From: Paraconiothyrium sp. Pb-2020
Lineage: Eukaryota > Ascomycota > Dothideomycetes > Pleosporales > Didymosphaeriaceae
NCBI GenBank assembly: GCA_022419385.1
Contig: JAJUBI010000005.1
Span: 4,402,001-4,466,000, forward strand
Length of the DNA: 64,000 nucleotides
Reading direction: 5' to 3'
Position 1 is the stretch's first letter. Each line of letters opens with the position of its first letter. The notes beneath the pieces were generated by a model. It was not told where the DNA came from and made no database searches. It saw only the letters and a list, made by a program, of their open reading frames with translations. Shown here one piece after another: positions 56,684 to 64,000 of this stretch. Both the position numbers and the translations under genes were made by a program.

Positions 56684-57621
56684 ATGGTCAAAGCCGGTAC
56701 GTCTTAGCTCCCTGGATCTTTACTGTTTGGGGTGAAGCTGGTGACGCGGGGCACCCGTCCGAGCAATCCGAGCGAGATTGAGCACATTTCGTACGCTGCT
56801 ACACCACTCACACGGCTTCCCGCGTAAGGGCAGCAGCTCAATTGGGCTAGAGAATCGCTGTGAGGACCATGCTGGATGAACAGGTGTTCCTGAGCTCTAT
56901 GCAGGCGTGCCCTCCTCTCGCCAATCCCCGCTCCGCTCGCGGGAAGACCTTGATGGACAGCACGACCCGCTGCGGCGAGCGGCCCCCAGAGCTACAAGAG
57001 AGCCGTGGTTGTGTAAGAGACAATGGGGGCTAACGAGCATGTCTAGTCGCTGTCCTCCGTGGTGACTCCAACGTCAAGGGCACCGTCACCTTCGAGCAGG
57101 CGGACGAGAGCTCAAACACCACCGTCTCGTGGAACATCACTGGCCACGATGCCAACGCTGAGCGCGGCATGCACGTCCACGCCTTCGGCGACAACACCAA
57201 CGGCTGCACGTCTGCCGGCCCCCACTGTAAGACTACCCATCTACCGCCAGCTCGGAAGGATCCCCTGATGTAAAGACGAGGTGCTGATATAGCCAGTCAA
57301 CCCCCACGGCAAGGACCACGGCGCCCCCGACGACGAGGTCCGCCACGTCGGCGACCTGGGCAACTTCAAGACCGACGGCCAGGGCAACGCACAGGGCTCC
57401 GTGACCGACAAGCTGATCAAGCTCATCGGGCAGGACAGCGTCATCGGCGTGCGTGTACCCCTTCTTCTTACCTTCCAATCCGCTGACGAGACTGTCTACA
57501 GCGCACCATCGTCGTCCACGCCGGCACCGACGACCTCGGCAAGTCCGACCACCCCGAGTCCAAGAAGACGGGCAACGCTGGCGCGCGTCCTGCTTGCGGT
57601 GTCATCGGTATCTCGTCTTAG
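56684..57621 (+). CDS. sod1: Cu/Zn superoxide dismutase
   Basis: Converts superoxide to hydrogen peroxide and oxygen in the cytosol and the mitochondrial intermembrane space. Four exons (56684-56696, 57047-57226, 57297-57448, 57502-57621) give 154 residues. Metal ligands are visible in GMHVHAFGD (His pair near 47-49), FNPHGKDHGAPDDEVRHVGD (bridging His and zinc ligands) and VVHAGTDDLG. The active-site arginine and disulfide cysteine lie in GNAGARPACGVIGIS. The first exon codes only MVKA plus one base, and the first intron is 350 bp, far longer than others here. Confidence 0.97.
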
Positions 57622-59124
57622 ATATGCTCTAGCGTGGCACGCGTGGCATGATGCTTCGGCTGGCTTCTTTCTAATCTCGACAACATGACGCCGTAAAGTA
57701 AAAGTTGATATTTCATATGTATCTGCTTGCCAGCTCTCCCTGTAACGCAACAGATAAGAGTACCTTCACTAGCTTTCCGCTCTCGTCGTCAATGTGAACA
57801 ACATACCTAGTTAGAAGTTTCGGTCCGTTTAGTAGATACTACCCAAGGAGGACTCGAATACCTTCGGCGGGAGGTTTCAGTCACATAAGCCTTAGATAAC
57901 CCTTAGCAACTATTCCGCATGGTGATGGTGAAAATAGGGATCGATAAGCAGAAACCTAACTTTCTATATAGGGGCTTTGAACGTAGGCTGATACTATATC
58001 CTAGCTCAGAAGCCATACTCTGCCCCTTCCTCACTCTCTTGTACATACCCTCCCCTCAAAATCCCCATCAATATCCACCCTAGATTCCCCCCATCCAATC
58101 CCTAAACAAAAACTCCACCATGCCGTATTCCCCTCACCCGCACCTCAGAACTCCATCTACATCCTCAGCCACTCTTAATCCTACGAGTACCTACGCACCT
58201 GAACGACGTACTTATTCCCGATATAGCGCGCGGGCTACGCAGCGCCTATTTAGCCCGTACCGCACTCCAGAGCAATGTATCCACCAGTTTGAAGACGCAT
58301 GAGACGGCGGGACCTCGCTCTACCCACCGCTGAGAAAAAGCCGAGGTCGCGAGGTTCGTCTTCATGTATACCTAGCTTCTACAGCGTCGCCGAGGCCGTC
58401 GCTGAGAAAACAGTTTACCGTACTGCGCCGTGAGCGACGAAGCTGAGTTTAAACTCCAGGGGGAGGAAGTGTTAGGCTAGCGGTGGAAGTCGCTCATCAC
58501 GCCGTGTTCACTTTCACGTATATCACGTTTACATCCAAAAACGTTCTCACATATTAATACCACATCAATTACTCCCCTCCCCTTCCTTCCGTCCCCTGTC
58601 TCTCTCTACCCTATCATACACCTCCCCCCTCCCCTCCCCTCCCCGTCCCCTCTCTACCCACCCAACCTCACGATAAAGGTAAACCCAATCCAATCATAAA
58701 CCTCATCATGCATCCACCCTTCCATGCGCATACCCTCTCAAAACATGCAAAAATCAGTAATGCAGACCCAAAAACGCCAAAAATGCAAGTTTATGCTCCA
58801 ATGCTGCGTAAAGGTTTTCCAGCGAGAAAAAGAGAAGAGAAGAAGGGTATAATAGGTGCGACCGAACCGGACCGAATCGAGCAGAAGAAGCAGAAGCAAA
58901 AGCCAAGGCAGGACAGATATGTCGCGAAATGCAATCGAGGTTTGGTCTCGCGTGCAGCACAGCCCACGTGATCCCACGGCGTCGAGTCGATATTTATCGA
59001 GTCGCTCTGGTCTTGTTGCGTTGCATTACACGTACGTGTCCAGCCGAGTCGAGACGCAAGTAGGTGGTGCGGGATCCGCCTTCGAAAAAGCGTGCTAAGG
59101 ATGAGTCCCCAACTGCCTTTCATC
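57622..59124. other. Long intergenic stretch with pyrimidine tract
   Basis: 1.5 kb between the convergent sod1 and apc3 genes. It includes an almost pure C/T tract around 58570-58660, typical of fungal promoters or leaders, and a short possible ORF at 58120, listed separately. No gene is firmly supported. Confidence 0.5.
58120..58302 (+). CDS. Possible short ORF, function unknown
   Basis: A 60-codon frame starts in a good context (CCACC-ATG) after an A/C-rich leader-like stretch. It is rich in Ser, Thr, Pro, Tyr and Arg, with no family. It may be the first exon of an unrecognised gene or chance. Confidence 0.22.
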   Translation: MPYSPHPHLRTPSTSSATLNPTSTYAPERRTYSRYSARATQRLFSPYRTPEQCIHQFEDA

Positions 59125-61696
59125 TCACCGCTCATCATCACTACTCCACTGCGCGACATCATCCTCGTCCCACGTCTCCATCTCCTCCTTTACATACCGC
59201 TGCGCCACCGGGTCCAAATTCATGCAAATCGTAAAATACTTGATCGCCTCGCTCTTGTTCCGGAGCCGCTTGTACGCCTGGCCAATGTGCAGGTGGATGT
59301 TCGCGTCGCCGGGCTGCGCGTCCTTGACGATGAGGTACTCGTGGAGGGCTTCCTCCGCGGAGCCGATCTTGAGGAGGATGTGAGCTTTCTTGACGCGTGC
59401 TTGTAGGGCGTGGGGGTTGAGACGGATGGCGGTTTCGTATTGCATGAGGGCTGCTTCTGTTTTCTTCATCCGATCGAGTACCTGGGACTGTTAGCGGGAT
59501 TTGGGAGCTCAGGAGGTGTACTCACCGAACCGATCTTCATCGCGAGCAAGTCGTTGTTCGGATTGATGGAGAAGGCTGCCCTGTAATGCTTCTCGGCCAC
59601 GTCGAACTTGTGCTGCATCTCGTACACCTTCCCCAGCCCGTACCAGCCATTGTAGTGCCTGTTGTTAGCGCTGATCGCGCATCTATACGCATAGCTGGCT
59701 TTGTCGAATTCTTCGTTGGAAATATGCTCGTGTCCCTGTAAAGTGAATGCATACGCGAACTTGGGATCGAGTTGTGTAGCTCGGGTGAAGCATTTGATCG
59801 CTTGGTCGTGCTCGCGTTGCAGTGAAAACGCGTTTCCGAGAGCCACCCAAGTCTGTGGTGATAGTCGATCTTGCTCGCTGAGAGTATGTGCAAGGAAAGC
59901 TAGATCAGTCTCCTTGTTCTGCTGCCATAACACAGTCGAGAACACATCCATGTCTTCGATATGGGACGGCGATCGGTCTCGTATGCGCAGGAACACCTTC
60001 TCGGCCTCTGCCCACATTGACCGCTCGTAGTAGGCCTTGCCAATCTGCGCGAGTACCCAAGGAGCCTCGCGTTGGTGCGTTGATATCGAGCTGAAAGCTT
60101 CCACAGCTTTCACGCACTCGAAGCGGCTCAAGTACCTGTAACCTGATCCTATCTTGAGGAGGAGCTCCAGGAGCCAACTCAAAGCCTCTTGCTCCCGTGA
60201 CGAATCTGTTGGCATAGCCATCTTCGGTGGTGGCGCCGTTGAAGTCACGCTCGGTGGTCTTGAATCTGGTTTCGTCATGTCCGTCACGTCCACCATCATT
60301 TTCCGGTTGCCACTGACGACTCTACCAACGTTTCCGACGGAGTTCGTCTTGCCCTTGGTCCCGGTAGCTCTAACTTTTCGAAGCCCCTGCCGGTCCTTCA
60401 TCTCAGGGTCTCTGCCCGGCGCAGGCGCATTTCTGCCGCCTAAGGAGCGGATGCCGCTGAGCATATTGTGTGCCCCGCTCTGCACGGTTTGTAACCTTGT
60501 ACTCCGTCGTGGGGGAGCTGCTGACGGATCTGCTGGTGCTGCGTTAGTAGGTGCAGGAGGGTGCATAGAGTGTCCGGAAACAGTCCGCTTGTGCCCGTTC
60601 TGCCATTGGGGCTGGGGAATCTCTGTTCTCTCAGTCGTCTCAGGCGCTGGCTTGAATCGACTCCTGGTCGTTATCGGCCGCATCCTAGGCGGGTCGTCAG
60701 GAGCATTGAGGTTCTGCATCCGGGTCTTCCGTGTTGGCGCGCGAGGTACATCTGGTGCGTGCCGCTCGTTCGTCATTAGGTCCTCCATGACGGGTCCTCC
60801 AGGTTCTCCCATCATTACGTCTTCGTCACGTCCGTTCTGGCCGTTGGACGTGGGTGTGTCCATATCATGATACGAAGAGTTAGCCGGCGGTATGCTACCG
60901 TTCAGCTTGGAAAATAGACTTGGGCCTCCTAGGTTGAGACCATTGGCATCACCATTCGGTCGCACTGAGGTATTGAAAGGGTCGACATCTGGAGTGGACA
61001 CGAACGGATTCTTTGCGTCAAAGCTGTCATGGGATGCCAGCGAAGCAGGTCCATGTCCGTTCATAGCAGAGTGAGATATCGACGCCAGCATTTCCGGAGT
61101 TATTTTGAAGATGTTCTGTGGCCGCACAACAGCGCCAATGTCGCAGAGTCCGGTAAACGCATCCCACATGAACGGGTTCAGCTTCAGCGACTCCACGTAG
61201 TATTCTATAGCTTTTTTTGTATCGCCGTGCGCGCCGTACAATTTCCCCAGCAAGCAGTAACAGGCAGCTGCGTCTGGTATGTGTCGTCTCGAGGTGTCCG
61301 AGTGCTTGTCTGCAGCATGTCAATATCAACCCCACCTAAGCGCCCTCCCACCGTGTGCTTACTCCAGTGATTTCGGGCTGCCCATAGCCCACGCGACTTC
61401 TCCAAGGCTTGGGCTCCGACATCGTAGCGTTCTAACCCCAAGCATGCCTGCGCAAACACATAGGCGCATCCCAGATGCTGTGGTTGGTGTCCTTTTGGTT
61501 TGGCATAGTCGAACGCGGCCTTGTATCTGCCCAGACGAAGGTTACAGAGAGCCAGAAGATGTGTAGCGTCACCGTTGCGCGGCTCTTGTGCATAGAGGCG
61601 ACTGGCGAAGAACAGGGCGTTCTCTAAGAAGCCATTGTCGAGGTGGTAGTGGACGAGATGCCTCAGCTGGGCATTTACGCCCGCGGGCGGCGACAT
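59125..61696 (-). CDS. apc3: Anaphase-promoting complex subunit 3 (CDC27/BimA)
   Basis: TPR scaffold subunit of the APC/C ubiquitin ligase, which binds the activators Cdc20/Cdh1 through their C-terminal IR motif and drives mitotic exit. Three exons (61696-61363, 61309-59526, 59481-59125) give 824 residues, close to known fungal homologues. An N-terminal Apc3-type TPR dimer domain (about 8-160) includes LVHYHLDNGFLENALFFASR. The middle is a Ser/Pro/Arg-rich disordered segment. The C-terminal TPR array (about 460-800) has PQTWVALGNAFSLQREHDQA, YAFTLQGHEHISNEEFDKAS and YNGWYGLGKVYEMQHKFDVA, all signature CDC27 repeats. It ends in an acidic WDEDDVAQWSSDDER. The gene is divergent from the SND2 homologue, with 496 bp between starts. 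Confidence 0.96.
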
Positions 61697-62192
61697 GGCT
61701 CGTTCACGTCGCGGTGCTCGGCGCGTCGGGGCGCTTTCGCAAACAGTCGTTATCTTGAGTAAACAGACTACGGGGGCGGCGTCTTCATGTTATACTGGCG
61801 GAGGACCAACGAGCTCTAGGTGGTGAAGGGTCGTTGTTGCGTGCGGCAAGGTAGCGTTGCTAGGTGAACGCTGCTTCCGGCGAGGTCGACAAAGTGAATT
61901 GGCAACTCGCGGGTGCAGAATGCTGGTGAAGGCAGCTCAGCACATGACGATGTGCGCGGATATCTGCGCGTAAGTGTGTCAGTAGGGTCTTCGGCGGAAA
62001 ATGCTCGAGGTGTTCTGCTCGGTGGTGGGAAGAGCTCGAGCGTGCCTGTTGTTGTGAGTTCGAGGTGGCAGGGACCACCCGCCATTCGCTTGCCTGCCGC
62101 CGAGCCAACCACATCGAGATGCCCACTCCGCTGCCGTCCACCGTTTGCATTTCATTGTGCGCCTGACCTACGTCCGTAATTCAACGAGCAAC
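61697..62192. promoter_or_regulatory. Shared divergent promoter region apc3 / SND2 homologue
   Basis: 496 bp separate the two start codons. No TATA box or named site was recognised. Confidence 0.5.
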
Positions 62193-62762
62193 ATGGCGCA
62201 AGTAGGTTACCCCACGATTGCTTCTGTCACAAGAACTTACTCGTTGCAGAAAGCAGTCAAAACGCTGGCCGCAGCCAACACGCGTCGCCTGAATCAAACG
62301 CTCGTCGCAACCCTCGTCATCCACCTCTTCTTCTGGCTCTTCCGCGCCCTGCTCTTCCGCTCCAGTTTCACCCGCAAATCGCTTCTTCTCTATATTGCGC
62401 TTGCATCGCCACAGCTCTTCATCAACTTCCTCTTCGAAAAGCAGTCGCGACCTATCAATGCTGCGGATGGCTCCATTAAGCGTGCCGGGGAGGACCTCGA
62501 GGCCAAAGGTCTGACAGAGTACCTCTGGGATATCACGTACTGGACATATGGCAATCTGTTGCTGGTCACTTTCCTTGGCGATTGGGCATGGATCTTCTGG
62601 GGTATAATTCCGCTGTACAGTGTCTGGCTGGCATGGACGACCTATACTGGGATGAGGGGCGGGTACCAGGATGCCGCAGGCGTGCCGCAGCCAGAAGCAG
62701 GAACGAGCAAGAGGCAGGCCAAGTTAGAGAAGAGGGGTGGTCAGAAGGTGCAATACCGGTGA
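62193..62762 (+). CDS. SND2: TMEM208/SND2 family ER protein
   Basis: Component of the SRP-independent (SND) route for inserting proteins into the ER membrane. The open frame from 62193 would insert an odd stretch after MAQ. A 48-bp intron (GTAGGT at 62202 to TTGCAG at 62249) removes it and gives the family start MAQKAVKTLAAANTRRLNQT. The model (62193-62201, 62250-62762) is 173 residues, the usual length. Membrane segments lie near 22-45, 53-70 and 110-145 (YWTYGNLLLVTFLGDWAWIF, WGIIPLYSVWLAW). The basic C-terminus (KRQAKLEKRGGQKVQYR) is typical. Confidence 0.92.
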   Translation: MAQVGYPTIASVTRTYSLQKAVKTLAAANTRRLNQTLVATLVIHLFFWLFRALLFRSSFTRKSLLLYIALASPQLFINFLFEKQSRPINAADGSIKRAGEDLEAKGLTEYLWDITYWTYGNLLLVTFLGDWAWIFWGIIPLYSVWLAWTTYTGMRGGYQDAAGVPQPEAGTSKRQAKLEKRGGQKVQYR

Positions 62763-63048
62763 TGGGGATAGGTCCTACGTGAAAGTGAAAGAGTAATTGT
62801 GTGAAGAATCACGTTATCATGCGCACCCGCGTTAGTACTCGAGTACGATGCGCGTTAGGTGCCATACTTAACGTGTGTAATCTTGCTAAGATGGTATCGC
62901 ACACCGGCTTGAATAGGAGAAGAACAGGCACAAAATAAGGGGTATAGCTACAAGCTCCTATCCAAGCGTTTACCCAGTGCCAAAGGTACCCGCTGCTATG
63001 CTACAAGTCCATATACACAGTGACACAATATATCGTACAACAATTCGA

Positions 63049-64000
63049 CTATGCCTCCACCTTGGTTGGGATCTTGACTTGTCCCTTCTTTCTGTCCTGG
63101 TGGGGTAGACCGTATCTCCATCCGACACCCTTGTGCGATCTTCCGTCTCTGCCCACATCTTCTACGCTCACATCCTGGAACACGAAGTCCCATCTCCGCT
63201 GCGGTACCGTTCTCTTGGTCTCCAGCTCCTCTTTTCGTTTGGCTTCTTCAGCTGCTTTCTTCTTCTCCGCTGCCTCTCTGTAGCGCTCCTGTGCAAGAGC
63301 TCTGCGCTCTTCGTTCGAATACCCGGCGACTTCGTCACGTACAACCTTCACAAGCTCAGGGTGTGGAATGCGCTCATCGGCAGGCAGAAGGTTGTTGTCG
63401 AATGCCTTTCCGGCATCCTCACGTGTAAAGTGCCGTGACTCGGCGACGGGTACGAACAGTTGCTGGCGGGTTGCAGGGTGGACTATCAAGTCATTGATTG
63501 GTTCGTGCACGACAGGCCGCTTTCCAGCATTCTTGGGAAGCGATGTGTCGATGTACGGCGTAGTGGGAACCATCTCAAGCACAGCTTTAGAGTATGGCAT
63601 CGCGAGGGTTTTACCCTGTAAGGGTTTCATTAGCTCAGGCCAACAAGAGTCTTCTTTGAATGCAATGAAGTTGTAGCCAATGTCAGAGACATAAAATATG
63701 TGTAACCATGTAGGTGTCTTAAAGACTAATCGAATGTTGTTTAAATCATCACAAAGGGGCAGGTATAAGTGAAGAGAAAGATGCGAACATACCTGAGCAA
63801 TCCACTGCTTCTCCATCTGCTTTAGCCGAACCACAGCACCAACTCGTTCATTGCTCACACCGAAGGTGATACTGGCAAGCGGTACTGTCTTGCCCTCTTT
63901 GACCACAAATTGGTATATCGCCTCCCGGAGTTCCTCGCTCAGTACAGGCTGACTTCGGAAGAACTTGTTCAGCGGAAATGGTCGTAGATCTTCAGCCGTC
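63049..64000 (-). CDS. MRPS35: Mitochondrial small-subunit ribosomal protein mS45 (Bot1 family), partial
   Basis: The gene runs off the right edge, so its N-terminus is missing. Visible exons are 64000-63793 and 63615-63049, separated by a 177-bp intron that joins EKQWIAQ to GKTLAMPYSKAVLEMVP. The block DLRPFPLNKFFRSQPVLSEE followed by TFGVSNERVGAVVRLKQMEK is the Bot1/mS45 (eukaryotic mitochondrial regulator) signature. The C-terminus is a charged helix (ERYREAAEKKKAAEEAKRKE) and a WDFVFQDVSVEDVG block. The protein is part of the mitoribosome small subunit and is needed for respiration in yeasts. Confidence 0.93.
   Translation of the reverse strand, partial: TAEDLRPFPLNKFFRSQPVLSEELREAIYQFVVKEGKTVPLASITFGVSNERVGAVVRLKQMEKQWIAQVCSHLSLHLYLPLCDDLNNIRLVFKTPTWLHIFYVSDIGYNFIAFKEDSCWPELMKPLQGKTLAMPYSKAVLEMVPTTPYIDTSLPKNAGKRPVVHEPINDLIVHPATRQQLFVPVAESRHFTREDAGKAFDNNLLPADERIPHPELVKVVRDEVAGYSNEERRALAQERYREAAEKKKAAEEAKRKEELETKRTVPQRRWDFVFQDVSVEDVGRDGRSHKGVGWRYGLPHQDRKKGQVKIPTKVEA

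Noticed and set aside
60154..60870. 238-codon plus-strand frame
   Set aside because: Antisense to the disordered middle of apc3; the sense frame is certain.
1..64000. tRNA, rRNA or CRISPR features
   Set aside because: Reading for T-loop words (GGTTCRA) with matching stems found none that fold as tRNA. No rRNA-like or spaced-repeat array was seen. A tRNAscan or Rfam run would decide.

Overview
The window is nuclear DNA of a filamentous ascomycete, most likely a dothideomycete. Genes are dense and sit on both strands. Introns are short (mostly 48-60 bp) with GTANGT donors and CTAAC-type branch sites. Several lineage-typical families occur: a HET-domain protein, a HeLo-domain protein, a CorA-like protein, DUF7730 and DUF7820 proteins, a caleosin, a PIR1-like cell wall protein and a Zn2Cys6 factor. 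The class is an inference from family content; no species can be named. Exon structures below were built by hand from splice sites, reading phase and family resemblance. No database search was run.

Layout. 0-7 kb: TIM17 (mitochondrial import), a BTB-like protein, and a divergent pair made of complex I subunit nuo9.5 (-) and the oligosaccharyltransferase subunit WBP1 (+). 7-17 kb: a HET-domain protein, a possible small ORF, a CorA-like membrane protein and a protein kinase-vWA fusion. 17-25 kb: an unclear membrane ORF, a small alpha/beta-barrel-like protein, a DUF7730 protein, a Gln/Pro-rich protein and a GPI-type PIR1-like wall protein. 26-32.5 kb: a tandem retropepsin-like ORF, an AT-rich inverted-repeat element, an EthD-like protein, a methyltransferase and a multi-pass membrane protein. 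34-43 kb: a large zinc-finger factor, a caleosin followed by an in-frame 15-bp repeat tract, and a DUF7820 protein. 44-54 kb: a HeLo-DUF7025-AAA+ protein, a four-helix membrane protein, an acylglycerol-phosphate acyltransferase and a frameshifted SDR pseudogene. 55-64 kb: transaldolase, Cu/Zn superoxide dismutase, APC3/CDC27, the TMEM208/SND2 homologue and the 3' part of mitoribosomal mS45.

Housekeeping genes (tim17, nuo9.5, wbp1, slc1, tal1, sod1, apc3, snd2, mS45) are interleaved with single accessory genes, so there is no operon-like logic or biosynthetic cluster. The accessory set is biased toward fungal self/non-self recognition and cell-death domains (HET, HeLo, and the N-terminal domain also found on STAND proteins). 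The most unusual protein is the 1176-residue fusion at 44144-48226. It joins a HeLo cell-death domain to DUF7025 and an AAA+ module whose Walker B aspartate is arginine. The second notable feature is a 132-codon open frame after the caleosin stop, ending in a pentapeptide-like 15-bp repeat array.
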